DNA of 64,000 nucleotides from Acanthochlamys bracteata (Eukaryota; Streptophyta; Magnoliopsida; Pandanales; Velloziaceae). The position numbers and the translations under genes are program-made. Where the stretch lies: contig CM034135.1 of NCBI GenBank assembly GCA_019914995.1, forward strand, positions 7,690,501-7,754,500. Direction: 5' to 3'. Below the pieces are notes generated by a model. It saw only the letters and a program-made list of their open reading frames with translations. It was not told where the DNA came from and did no database searches. This document shows positions 37,946-50,195 of the stretch, piece after piece; the first letter of the stretch is position 1, and every line of letters starts with the position of its first letter.

Positions 37946-38650
37946 CGCTTGGAAGTCAAAATGAACATTTTCTAAAATAATAATATTTTCATTTTATTAT
38001 CAAAATAATTTTTAATTTTTTAGAAAATAAAAAAATAATTAAATTTAATTACGAATTTTTTTTTTAATTTTAAGTTTAATAAATTTGTAAAAAATTATAA
38101 AAATTTACTATAAAACATAAAATAAATTGGTGATTTTGAAATAAAGTGAAATGAAATTTAAATGAAGCTTTTAGACCGCTTAAAATTAAAACTATTTTTT
38201 ATAAACTGTATTTTAAAGATTTTGAGAAAATAAATTGTTTTTATTTAAAAATAATTATTATAGATAACATAATTTATATTATTTCACATTTTTTAAATTT
38301 AAAAAATAATATAAAAATTTATTTAAAAATTAGATATTTATTTAAAATAATAAGTTAAATTCTTTAAAATGTTAAAACTAAAATCATAGGGAAAAGAGAA
38401 TGCGTTTGGCTTTTTATTTCTCTAAAATTATTTTTTTATTTTTTATTTCATATTTTTAATATATATTTTATAAATATTTAAAAATTTTATAATGAAATTT
38501 TTTATTACATATTTTTATTATTTTTAAAAATTAAAAAATATAAAATATTTTTTATTTTAAAAAAATTCTATTTTATAAACGATCGCAAACGGAGCCGAAG
38601 ATTGCTGTTGCTACACTCTTTCTCGTTAGCTGCTGCAAACCTTCAACTTA

Positions 38651-38899
38651 GGGCGTGTTTACCAAGGGGTAGGAAGTGGAGTTTAGAATAAAGTAGAGTT
38701 TTTAAGAAATAAATTTAAAAATTAAAAATATTTAATAAAAAATAAAATTTTATATTAATTATATATTTTTAGTAAGTTTGAAATTTGAATTTTAAAAAAA
38801 TTTTTATTGATAAAAAAAGTTTATTTTAATTTTTATATGTATTTATGTAAAATTTGAGTTTAAAAAAAGTGGAGTTTAGGGGTGTTGGTAAACACGCCC
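38651..38899. mobile_element. MITE (PIF/Harbinger-Tourist type), 249 bp
   Basis: A perfect 15-bp terminal inverted repeat GGGCGTGTTTACCAA is flanked by TTA on both sides (38648-38650 and 38900-38902). A TTA/TAA 3-bp duplication is the hallmark of PIF/Harbinger elements. The interior is AT-rich and non-coding. Confidence 0.85.
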
Positions 38900-39611
38900 T
38901 TAGAAAAACAGAAAAACATGACCAAACAAAAAAGCAAACTCATCTTCTTTTTAAACGCTTTCATTGGATTTTCAAATTATTTAAAAATAAGATATTTTTG
39001 ATAAAATTTTTTGAAAACAAAATTTATTTTATTTAAATAAAAATTAATTAAAAATAAAATACTGTACAAAAACTTTTTTGATAAATAAAAAAATTTAAAA
39101 AATGTATATAAATTTTAATTAAACACTTCCAAATATTTTTTGAAACTAACAATTTTCATATGTAACCAAAAGAAAATTTCATTTTGATAACTAAAATTTT
39201 CAATTACGTACACAGCACAAATTCTAGCTCAAAAGTTTTGATACTACTTTTTTCTTTCTTCATGAATCTCAACAATGCAGTCTAACAAAAAAAAAAAAAA
39301 AATTATTTTTCCTTCTAAATGTCATGGAAACTTTAACTCCAAATCTTTTGACTCTGAATAACTTTTTTATATTTATTTTTATAAATTTGGTTTTAAATTT
39401 TGATTTTATAATTAGTTTCAGATCATGAAATTAAATATTCGCCGTACTTATTTTAAAGTACAACTAACGACAATATTATTATTTTATTATGAGGAATAAA
39501 AAAATTAAAAAAGAACAAGGGCACACTCTTTATATGTTTAATATATATTAATAAACAATTTGCTAACAGTTGTAACTAACTCTCAAAGATACAATAAAAG
39601 CCCACATGGCC

Positions 39612-39628
39612 CACGTGTTTAGCACGTG
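39612..39628. promoter_or_regulatory. Paired G-boxes
   Basis: CACGTG at 39612-39617 and again at 39623-39628, centres 11 bp apart (one helical turn), in spacer with no close gene. Such pairs bind bZIP/bHLH factors in plants; function here is unknown. Confidence 0.4.
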
Positions 39629-39947
39629 ATTTCATGTGACATCGGCGTCATCGGTTCATCACTGCCGTTTGATTTGGACCGGACGGCCGTGATCATTCGA
39701 CAACCTGGTTTGAGCTGTTTCTAAAGATTTGGATCAAGTTACATCCACAATATAAACTAAAACTTTTAGAAAAAAGAAAATTTTTTGAACTTTCGTAATT
39801 TTATTTTTTTTAATTCTGAAATTTCAAACTGTTTATATATATTAATTAAATAAAAAATTTTAAAATTATATTTTTATATATGAATTTTTATTTTAACTTT
39901 TTTATTTATATATTTTTTAATATAATTAGAATGCCATCCTACTTTAA

Positions 39948-40243
39948 GGGCGTCTTTCAAATCGCCCGTAACTTCACTTTCTTCCGTCAAATTTTAAATT
40001 TCGAAAAGTTCATATATTTTAATTACACAAGGAACTCAAAACTCCACTTTTACGTGCAGAACTTCAGTTCTAATTTTTTTATTTACACACTTCCCAATAC
40101 AACTATATATTTTAATTTTTAATATACTTCCAAAATTAATTGAAACATAAATACTGAACTCCACTTTCACTTTATTTTTCGAAAAACTCTATTTCTTATT
40201 TTTACTTTTACGAAACTCAGTTATGGGCATTTAAAATACGCCC
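39948..40243. mobile_element. MITE (PIF/Harbinger type), 296 bp, diverged
   Basis: The left end GGGCGTCTTTCAAAT and the inverted right end GGGCGTATTTTAAAT match at most positions. TAA flanks both sides (39945-39947, 40244-40246). Its sequence relates to the 38651 copy (CTCCACTTT words). Confidence 0.7.
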
Positions 40244-40810
40244 TAAATGTGAAGTTAAACTATTTATGCAAATGTTAATAATGTATTTAATAATTATAAG
40301 AAAATTTTTGGAGCCATAACAATATTTCACAAGTCAATAAAAATGTGTAGTTTGAGAATTAAACCAACTCGACTGTCGACAAAATGAATAGAATTTATTT
40401 TTATAATCTGTAACATACCCGGCGTTAAATGCATTTGGCTAAAAATAGTTTTCTAATGTTTTATTTTAAATTTTTAATAAATAATATTTATAAATTATTT
40501 TAATTAAATTATAAAAATAAAATAAAATATATTTGATTTTAAAAAATATTTTAAAAGTATTCTCCAAACGCTTCTATAACAACTACCGAAAGATTTAAAT
40601 TAAAATTCAAACTTTTTGAAAACTTTAATTCGTTTGCTCAATTTCTTGTTATATTTTTTATACTGGATAAACTTTATTCGTCTTGGCAGAAGATGATTGG
40701 ATAACAGCAAAACAGTTAGGAAGAATTACATGGTTGCAGTGGGCCCGCTAGTGAGAACATATACCACACGTTTCTCTCTCTTGTCAAGATGCTCGGTCCA
40801 CTAAAACTTC

Positions 40811-40870
40811 CGTCATTGACGCCGTTAGGATCCCTGGTCAATGACGTGCCACGTCATTGGTCATTGACGG
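40811..40870. promoter_or_regulatory. Palindromic TGACG/ACGT element cluster
   Basis: A perfect 10-bp inverted repeat CAATGACGTG / CACGTCATTG (40839-40848, 40850-40859, 1-base spacer) is flanked by direct copies of GTCATTGACG (40812-40821, 40860-40869). TGACG and TTGAC are the bZIP-TGA and WRKY core words. The nearest annotated gene start is 2.9 kb downstream. Confidence 0.45.
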
Positions 40871-42129
40871 AGACTGATCTCGTCACAAGAAATTTGTAAT
40901 TTTAATTAAAAATTTGTTGTTTTTCTGCTGGGAAATTTTAATCGTGCGCGTAATTGTTGTTTGGCGAATGAACCCACGTAACGCGCTTTATTCCATTCTT
41001 GTAGCTTTTCAACTGCCATGTGGCGGTTTAATGCTTGTCATGGCTAGCAGTTCAAATTATGGCTCTTCAATTAAGTTTCTTAACAGAAATTTAGAACAGA
41101 TTTGAAATTGCTTACTAATTTTTTAATTTAAAAAAATTATACATAATTTAGAAATGAAACATATAAATAAAATAAAATAATAAAATGAATATATATTAAA
41201 GTATTTATAAAATAATATATCTGATTCTTTTAGAAAACTTTTATAATAAACACTTTCAAATATTTTTTTAATATATTTAGCATCTTCAAAATTTTGAATT
41301 ATGATTAGCTGAATAATAAAAATTTTTTAATATAATGACATTCTTCTCGAGATTAGCAGCTATGTAAAAACTAAAAAACAACGAATTAGGATATTCGAAT
41401 TATCAGACAAGAAACTCTTCTGCCATTAATTAAAACATAAAAACTAATAATATTGAAAATTTTCTCAACCACGAAATTATCATCTTTTCTTAATTAGAAT
41501 TTAATAATGTCAATCAAGGAAAAAAGTTTTTATTATTTGATTTTTAATTATAGCCTCACGTAGTGAGGCATTCGCTCTTTAATCACAAGATCCACATTTT
41601 ATTCTATTTAATTTATTAATAAAATAAAATTGTAAAAATTTGTCATTCTAACAGTTTGCAAGAAAGGGCCAGTATGATTATTATTTTTGCAAAAGTGATC
41701 TATATAATTCATCCTAAGGGCACTTCTTTCTCTAGTAATTAATAATCTGGGACAGAATATAAATAAAGTGCGAAACTAGATTATTAGTAGACTGAAATTA
41801 CAAACCACTGTAATTAATTTTTTTACTGCGTTTGATAAAGGTAACAAGAACAACGGACTGCTGCGATGGGTTCGGTGGGCAGTTTTTTTACAGCCGCAAG
41901 GTTTTTTTGTCATTTTCCTTAAATTTAACAAAAATAAAGTTAAATGGATATATGCTACTTTTAATTGCAACCGCAGCACGTCCGAGTAACCGAAACCGTC
42001 GATTCGAACAATCACAGCCGTACGCTTCTCTGATTATTACACGTGTCGAGATCTTACAGTTAGAGATAGAGAGACGAAACGGTCTTCTGTATGAAGTGAC
42101 CGGCTGTGTAGCAGGTTAGAATTGGTATA

Positions 42130-43690
42130 ATAAGACATGTACAGAGAAGGAGGGAAGAGGGGGTTTAAGAGAAGGAAGTGGTTTTTGGAAAGAACTGAAA
42201 TTTTTTCTCTTTTTAAGAGTGAGAGAGAGACAATTCTTTTCTTTTTTTTAAAGAAAGAAAGAATTTTATTGATTTAAAGAAGAAAAGGGTTTAATTGAGG
42301 GTTAGAGAGATCTGGGTTGAAGAGATTTGAATGAAGGCATTGAGCTTTTTCTTAAAGAGAATTTTGGTGAGAGTTTTTTGTTGAAGGTAGATTTAAGAAT
42401 TTGGTTCAAAAGGTTTTGAAGGAGATCGACCAAGGTGGGTTTAGGATTTGTATGGGTTTTGGTTTTGGAAGATTTTATTTATTTATTTATTTTTTTGTTT
42501 GGGTTTGATCAAAATGTTCTTCTTTTGGGTTTTGTTCTTGTTTTATTTGGGTCTGATTTGTTTGAAAGGTTTGATTTTTTTAACTTTTATGTGATTGATC
42601 GAAATGCTCATCAATTATTTTGGTTTGATTCGTCTTGAATTTTTCTATTTCGATTGGATTGGGGTTGTTGAGGATCTGTAGAGCACTGCATCAACGTTTT
42701 TTTCTTCTTTAAAAATAATACGTTTATTTACTTTTTTGGATAAGTTGATTGCTTAATTTTTGTTGCTAATTTCACAACTCTTGTTTGTTTTTTTCTTTGA
42801 ATTTTTTTTTAAATACTAGGATTCGTTGAATTATGCAACGGTAGTTCTGAACAAAAATTCCTTTTTTCCCTGAGCATGTAGTTTGAAATAGGCATTTGTT
42901 TTTCCGAATATTTTTTAAAATTGTTGTATGCTTATGTGAATTTTGCTTCCATGGTTTTTTTCGAATTTTAATTAATTGTTACACGTTACGGATCTGAAGA
43001 ACGATTGTTCTTCACTGCACGGTTTTTTTTCAAAAGCTCTTGGTAATTCTTTTTTTCTCAAGGGAAGATTTTGTTTTGTTTGTTCTCTGGTTCTTTAATT
43101 TCTTGTCAGAATTTGAAATTGAGATGGATTTTTAGGTTCTTTGAAAGTTGTTCCGTAAACCGTACGGATCCCTTGCGTGGTAGTTTACGCATTTGTTTTA
43201 TTTACGTTTCACAACCTTTTTACGTTCTTGAATCCTTGCCGACGAAACGAGTGGAATCGGGTTCTCTGGTTAAGATCTTCTGTAGTTAACTCGGTGTCTA
43301 AACTGAATCTGCATGATCTCGAATGGGTTTTCTTGGATTCTTTTGTTTTAGCGATTCTAAAGAAAAACCCATATTTGATTGCAAGATCAATTTTTTTAAA
43401 GCTAAATTGGTAGTTGGATCGAATTTCCGTTCTTAACTTTTCTTTCTAGTCACACATTTCACCCCGAATTGTTGGGGTTTTTGAATGATCTGCCCTAATC
43501 TCGGAATTGGGGTCTTAATCTGATCTCGGAATTTGTTAGCTTTCTAGAGATTTATTGAGACATCATACTAATTCTTTTTTACTTTCTTTGATCTGCTTCT
43601 TGTTGCAGATTTTGGTGATCAAGCAAATGTTTCCGTCAATGTTGTCTGATATTGCTTGCTAAGCTTTACTGCTGCATGAACATTTGAGAT
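42130..43690 (+). other. 5'-UTR and leader intron of the TRP-like gene
   Basis: A GA- and T-rich leader runs to a GTGGGT donor at about 42434. A T-rich intron of roughly 1.17 kb ends in TTGTTGCAG at about 43608. About 80 nt of leader follow before the ATG at 43691. No coding frame in this stretch matches a known protein. Confidence 0.5.
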
Positions 43691-46600
43691 ATGGTGTTTC
43701 AGAAGAGGCTGGACTACGGATTTAATGGATACCGGGCTCCGGGTATGCCCCGGGTCCCTAGATCAGCTAAGGTATGGAAAACTTGTTTGATTGGTTTTTT
43801 GGGTTTATGGTTTGATTAGTGACTGAGGGAATCGGTGTTCTTTTATAGGGTAAACGGTCTGTCAGACGGAAGGTTGATGACAATCGGATGTGTGCATTTG
43901 ATTTACTTGCAGCTGTTGCAGGGAAGATCTTACTTGATGGAGAAAGCTCTTTCAGCTCAAGTGATTTCGATGGTCTATCTGACAAGATTAAGAAGGCGTT
44001 GCAGGATGAAGTGAAGCCAATCAAAGATGAAGCATTTGATCAGGCAAGCTGTAACGGGTGCACAATGGACACCAAACTCTTACCAAAACAAGTTGATCAT
44101 GTGTTGAAGGAGGAGCTGCAGGCTCCAGGATCTTCCCCAAAGTCAGATGTACTTGACAAAGGTATGAAGTCTGATGAATTTCCTGCTGGTGGTATTAAGG
44201 AAGAAGTTGATTGCCATCTTGGAGCCATCCCAATGAAATTTGCTGGTACATATTCCCATGGTTCTGCTGAATCCGTCCAGGACAGAGTGGAATGTGGGAT
44301 GAAGCCATTTCTAGCTGTGAATCCAGAGCTGGATGTAAGTTCTGAGGATCAAATGGTTTTGGATTCAAAACCTTCTTCATTTGCAAGTTCGGACAGTAGT
44401 GTTGAGGTGCCCCACTATATCGATCATAGCCACCATGGTAATTCCTGCATCCGGTATAGAGATCCAGTGGAACTAAGTTTAGCTAGGGATGATGACGACA
44501 ATATGTCTAGGTGCACCCATCCTAGCACCGTAACACCTAAGTCCTTTAAAGCGCATCGTGTAGGAGATCGTAGAATAAGAAAGTTATTGGCATCCAAGCA
44601 TTGGAAGGCTGTTCCAGCGATGCCTAGAAATGGTTGCAACACTGGTAAGTTAATACGCGTTTTGTTTAACCAGTCAGCACAGAATTACCCAGAATAGGCT
44701 TTTATTAAGTCTTTCCTGTTGTGGTTATTGTTGAAACAAGTGATACTGCTGAACATAGAAGTTTCTTTTACTGAGAGTTCTTCTTTGTCTTTCTATCAGA
44801 TGTGGAGATGAAGCCAACCTGCCAAAGTAGAAAACTCTGCTTCACGCGCCAAAGGTCGCAAAGGAGCTCATTTAAGAGGAGAAAAGTGTTTGATCGCTGT
44901 TCAATAGCAGAATTTGATTCTAGTATTGGCTGGAATGGCATTTTTAATGTTCCAGATAAAGCTATGAAGCCTGAAGTTAGCGAGTCATGCACTGCTCACC
45001 GAGGTGGTGGTTTCCGTTTTGCCAATGTTTATGGTTCAAGTGAGACCTTTCATGGTGTTGCTAGTTTTACTAACGTAGGTATCTTTTGTGGCCCACAGCA
45101 AATGATGCTTCACCAAGTGTACAGAAATCTTCATTTGAATCTGACGAATATCGAGGTATGCAGAGGTTTATCTTGTAGTGTTGGTTGAGTGCGTGTTATG
45201 AATTTAATATCACTATGCAAGAAACTAATATGTGAAGACTTGCTAGCAGTTCAATTTAGCATCAAGTCCTTCAAGGTGCCGGAAGTCTATATTGATATTC
45301 CTGAAAATGCAACTGTTGGGTCACTTAAGGTAAACTAGAGCTTCCCATAATAGCTGTCCTCAATTTTGGAAAAAAAAGAAGAAGCTTGCATCGTGGATTT
45401 ATATCTTTCCTTCTTAGGATAAACTAGGTGGTATTTTGCCAGCAGCTTCAATGTTTCATGCACTAAGCACAGAAAGCAATTGAAGTTCATGATTCGTTGT
45501 TTTTCTGTTAACTCATTTTTGCATTTGTTGTGTTGCAGAGGACAGTCTTGGATGCTGTTACTGCTATACTTGGAGGTGGTCTTCATGTAGGTGTTCTTCT
45601 TCAAGGGAAGAAGGTTAGAGATGACAACAAAACTCTGTTTCAGGCAGGAATTTCTGGTAGCGATAAAGTAGATTGTGTCGGTTTTACTCTCGAGCCCAGT
45701 CCGCAAGTGGTGGTTCCTACAAATGCTTCGCCTGCACTTGTGAGCCCTGAAGCATCCCATCACCTTCCTTGTGAATCTCCTCAACCACTAGCTAGGTAAT
45801 AAGATGTACTTGTCAAATTTTCTACTTATGTTAAGCTAAAAAGTAAACCTCCTACTTGAATGCCTTTGCTGTGTTCAGCAGAAAGCATGTTTCACTATGC
45901 CATTAAGCTCGCCATTTTTCTTATGAGTTCTCATTTGTGAAATTCTGTTGTAGGATTCCTTCAACTGCCTCTGTCCAAGATCTAGGGATATCTGGGATGG
46001 TACCTGAAGTTCCATTAGCTCCAATTGTGACTCTCCCTGAAAGTGACCATGATTCAGTTCAGTCTTATGTAGAAGCCAACTCACAAGCTCTGGTACCCGT
46101 TCCTTCCATTAATGTGGAGGCACTTGCTGTTGTCCCAGCACAGAAGCCTAGGCGGTCTGAGATTGTGCAACGTCGAATTAGGAGGCCATTCTCGGTTGGC
46201 GAGGTGGAAGCCTTAGTCCAGGCAGTGGAGAAGCTAGGAACTGGAAGGTTTGGCTCTGACCATACATCATCTGTAATTGATCTAAGTTAGGTGTCCCCGT
46301 ACTCATTTTAAGTTTGTGGATATCTTTTTCTGATAGGTGGCGAGATGTCAAACTCCAGGCTTTTGAGAATGCAAAGCATCGAACTTACGTAGATTTGAAG
46401 GTACATCTCTATTTTCTTTGTTTGCTGGAAGCATATTGCATATTTTTTAAAGAATTGAATTCGGGTCCATAGCAAAATGCTGGTAGGAACAGAATTCTGG
46501 CGGGCACCATTTTCACTCTTTAAATGTGGGAAGTTCATAATTTGGTGGTCAGGTAGGAAAAGTAGTTTACCTACAATAGGCCACTTATCTAATAAGATAA

Positions 46601-46893
46601 GAAACCGTGTGCCTCAGCAGCCATAGACTATACGACTTTCTTGGTAATCCATAGAAGCTACCATGTAAAAGGTTTTTCTTTACTTGAAGCGTTTAAAGGG
46701 GGTCCGTTATTTGGTGCAGGACAAGTGGAAGACGTTGGTGCACACGGCGCGTATATCCCCGCAGCAGCGTAGGGGAGAACCGGTGCCTCAGGAACTATTA
46801 GACCGTGTGTTGGCTGCCCACGCCTTTTGGTCCCAGCAGCATGCAAAGCTCCAGGCCAAATCGCTTCCAGCGGAAACCTTGCTGCTTCACTAA
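43691..46893 (+). CDS. TRP1-like: Telomere repeat-binding Myb protein (TRP1/TRFL family 1)
   Basis: Nine coding exons: 43691-43771, 43849-44644, 44800-45039, 45099-45155, 45250-45329, 45539-45795, 45954-46247, 46337-46400, 46720-46893. They total 2043 nt and 680 residues, in frame. Landmarks: an N-terminal MVFQKRLDYGFNGY start; a conserved CAFDLLAAVAGKILL segment; a central ubiquitin-like domain (about 392-470); a C-terminal single Myb/telobox domain (about 577-640) with the VDLKDKWKTLVH telomeric signature and the plant Myb-extension. These proteins bind double-stranded TTTAGGG repeats in the nucleus. Intron 3 is only 59 nt (45040-45098) but is needed for the frame. The last exon is markedly GC-richer than its surroundings. 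Confidence 0.94.
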
Positions 46894-48028
46894 CTACGCC
46901 CTCTGCCCTTTTTTTTCTGCTCCGGTCGACAGAGGAAAGTTCTGAAGGCGGATGATGTTGATTTGTGTATAAAATCCACAGGGGAAAATTGCAATTTTTA
47001 ATTTTTTTTTTTCCTTCTTCATTTCTTTTGTTTATTATTACTTGTAATATTTCTCAAACTCATTTGATTCTTCGGTCGGGACGCGATCATCTCCATTGTT
47101 AATTCTGATCGGAGAGAGCCGTTTTGTCTCGGCCATTTGTACATGGTAACTGGTGGGAAAAAAAAAATAAAAAAGACCATTTCGGGAGTTGCTTGTACTT
47201 CATTTCGTTCATTCTTTTGCAGAAGTATACAAAAAAAAAATTGTTGTTCTGTTATTGTAGGAATTTGAAGAAATGGTGATTTTATTAAAAATAAAATTTG
47301 AATTTAAATATGAAAAAAGTGGTCAAAAGGCACGCGGAAAGCATGATTAAGAAAAGCATGTGAAAAATTGAGGTCAATATTGAACAGCTGAAAATTTTTT
47401 TCATTTGATGAAACCGTCAAAACGCGTGTTTGCTTCAGCCGTTGTTATTTTAAATTATTTTTTTTGGTATTTGAAATTTATATTTTTTGTTTTTAATATT
47501 AATTAATTTTATAAATATTTTTTCGTTAATTTATTGTTTAATAGAATCACTTGAACTAGGGTATTCTTGAAGGTGTTTCTAGTAAATCAGTTTTGCTGAA
47601 ATAAAATTCAGTAAAAATTGAATAAAAATAACGACTAAAAAATATAAATTAAATTTAATTTAAAAATATTAATAGTAACTCTAGTTCAATTTAGGACGTA
47701 TTAAGTTGTCATAAACTTCATTTCTCTCGTGAGATTTGAAGTTTGAAATATGTAATATATTTTAGAAGACATTTGAGAGTGTTTATATAATAAAATTTTT
47801 TTAAAATAAAAGATTTTTTTAAAAAATAAGTGTTTTTTTTATCTTTAAAAATAATAAAAATATGTAATAAACAGATCTCACTATATAAAATCTTTTTATA
47901 CTTTATAAATTTTTAAATATTTATAAAATATGTATTGAAAAATATAAAATTAAAAAATAAAAAATCATTTTCTAACTAATTAAATCAAACAGCTCACAAT
48001 TGTAAATTTTATTTTTTACTGAATCTTA

Positions 48029-48253
48029 GGGCGTGTTTACTATAGAATAAATTCAACTTTTCAAAAGTGAGTTTAAAAATGAAATCAAAAATTAAAAATA
48101 TTTAATAAAAAATAAAATTTTATAATTATTTTATATTAAAATAAGTTTTAAATTTAAATTTTAAAAAAAAAGTTTTTAATAGAAATAATTTATTTTAATT
48201 TTGTAATGTATTTTATGATATAAGTGAGTTTAAAGGGATATGTAAACAAGCCC
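48029..48253. mobile_element. MITE (PIF/Harbinger type), 225 bp
   Basis: Left end GGGCGTGTTTAC and inverted right end GGGCTTGTTTAC (one mismatch), with TTA at 48026-48028 and 48254-48256. Same family as 38651-38899. Confidence 0.8.
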
Positions 48254-48299
48254 TTACTTTTAAAGTTTAATTTGGAATCAGTAGACAAATCCATACTTC

Positions 48300-48460
48300 G
48301 TTGGACTGGGCTTTATTCTGGCAGAGATACAAGCCCATTCATCTGGTGGGCAATTTGATATTGAATAACAGCTTCGAAGCTTTATTATTTCCACTCGAAC
48401 GCTTGTTGAGTTTTTCCATCCATCGAATCGATGGGCGAATTTGCTGCCAAGGGTATGTTT
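48300..48460 (+). other. Orphan promoter-plus-first-exon-like segment
   Basis: Site-II-type words TGGGCT (48307), AGCCCA (48332) and TGGGC (48347) are followed by a CT-containing leader. An ATG at 48431 opens a short exon (M-G-E-F-A-A-K) that ends in AGG|GTATG at 48452/48453. Site II elements mark housekeeping gene promoters. No second exon was found in the AT-rich DNA that follows. Confidence 0.3.
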
Positions 48461-50195
48461 TTCATTGCCTATCATGTGTTTGTTGAAATGCCTAAATCAG
48501 TTAGCTTGCTCTTGATTGCTATTCTGTTTGTTATGCTTGTAGAATTTGCGTTAAAGCAAAGAAAATTACTTTGAAGGAAGAACCAAAATTCCTTAATTAA
48601 TCTAGAACTGTTTCTGTTTTTCTTTTAACCAATGTTGTAACTATCAAAACTCCATTTTTCGTCTTCAAATTTGGAGTTCTAAAAAATTCTTATATTCAAT
48701 TATTCATTGAACTTATAATTTTATTTTATTATTATTATTCAGACATTCATCATTTTAATTTTAAACACTCTTTCAATTTAAATTTAAAATACTTGATGCA
48801 TTTGACCTCAACAAACTAATCCTAGTTTCGTTCTCTCTTGTTAATCTTTTTTACTAATATAATTATCAAAATGTAAATTTAATTTTCAAAATTTTAAGAT
48901 TTTACGTAATTTTCAAACTTTTTATGAAAATTTTTTTTTTTTCAAAGTGAATTCTATGTTTTTATTGTAAAAAAAATAATACAAATTACTATATAAAATT
49001 TTTTTATATTTTAAAATTTTAAATAAATTTATACATATTTATAAAAATATATTAAAAAATTAAATAAATTTTTTGCTCTAAATGTTTATATAATGAATTT
49101 CTTTAAAAATAAAATATATTTTAATTTTTTTAAAATAAGTTATACTTCTTTATTAAAATAATTAATATAATTTATAACATAAACTTTTTTATAGTTTTTA
49201 AATTTAAATATTATATAAAAATTAAAATAAAATTTAATTTTGAATTTGATTTGTGGTTATGTCTGCAATGCAGCTAACTACCATTGACACGCACCTTCTA
49301 ACTTCTAAAATTGACTTTCCTTATCATATTTATATAAATTTAGGTGGTGTATGAGGATGTATTTTTAATAAAAATAATTTAATTAAAATGAGTTATTAAA
49401 ATTATTATATTTTTTAAATATGAGAGATAATAGTTTATGTTCTTTTGTCTAGTGAAAAATGAGTGAAGATAATAATTTAATGAAAAAATTAATTATAAGA
49501 GTGAAAATAATGCACCACTACATTATTTGAAATAGCTACGAATGTGAAACTTTTATGGGTTTGGTTTTACTAGAACTAAGAGTACGGGGAGTTAATATTA
49601 CCATTGTTTTATAGAAGGGCTATTTTTTGTAAAGTTTGTTTTTTATTCTTTCTTCTTCCAACTAAATAATAATTTTGCTTTCGTCGGAAAATTGGAGCAT
49701 CTCCTTTTTTCTCTTCCTCGCCGGAGGCGATCTCCTCCGCGTTCCCTCGCCGCCGGTGATTCTTGTTTTTCTTTTTCCTACATCTATATTAACAGCTGAC
49801 GAACAGAAACAAATTTCTAACTACAGTAAAGAGAGAGAGCGAGAGAGTAAACTTCAAGAGTTCTTTTTTGTAGTTTTTTAATCTTCAAAGATTTCGAAGA
49901 CCAAGAAATCTTGAGGTCTTGAGAGTGCATGATATTTTGTGGTTTTTTAACCTGGGTTTCGATTTCTTGAACTGAAGAAATCTTGAGAGAAAGACTTTTA
50001 AAGGAGTTCAGATTTCGGCGTAGTTCTCCATTCTGTGTTTGATTTCTTGAACCGAAGAAAATAAATCTGGAGTTATAAAGGGTAAAGATCGAAGCTTTTT
50101 GTAATTTTACAAATTGGGTTTCCGAACGACAGAAATCTAAGAGGGAGAGAGTAAAGATTTCATCTTTTGGTAAAAACAGAGAAGAGAAGAAATCA

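Larger units (their letters stand above)
37946..42130. other. MITE-rich intergenic spacer and TRP-gene promoter region
   Basis: About 4.2 kb of AT-rich DNA without a credible gene. It holds MITEs at 38651 and 39948, paired G-boxes at 39612-39628, a dense ACGT/TGACG palindrome cluster at 40811-40870, and a G-box at 42040-42045 shortly before the presumed transcription start of the telomere-protein gene. Confidence 0.5.
46894..50195. other. Intergenic spacer
   Basis: It holds the 3'-UTR of the TRP-like gene, AT-rich repeat blocks, a MITE at 48029-48253, an orphan first exon near 48431-48452, and, from about 49640, the promoter and GA-rich leader of the DHHC gene. No full gene is seen. Confidence 0.5.

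Noticed and set aside
38405-38590. AT-rich block between GCGTTTGGC and GCAAACGGA as a MITE
   Set aside because: Terminal match is short and no target duplication was found; kept only as a remark.
41832-42119. 95-residue ORF before the TRP-like gene
   Set aside because: Overlaps promoter-like sequence; no domain; ends at the shared 22-bp motif.
45335-45784. 149-residue minus-strand ORF
   Set aside because: Antisense shadow of the ubiquitin-like exon of the TRP-like gene and its intron.
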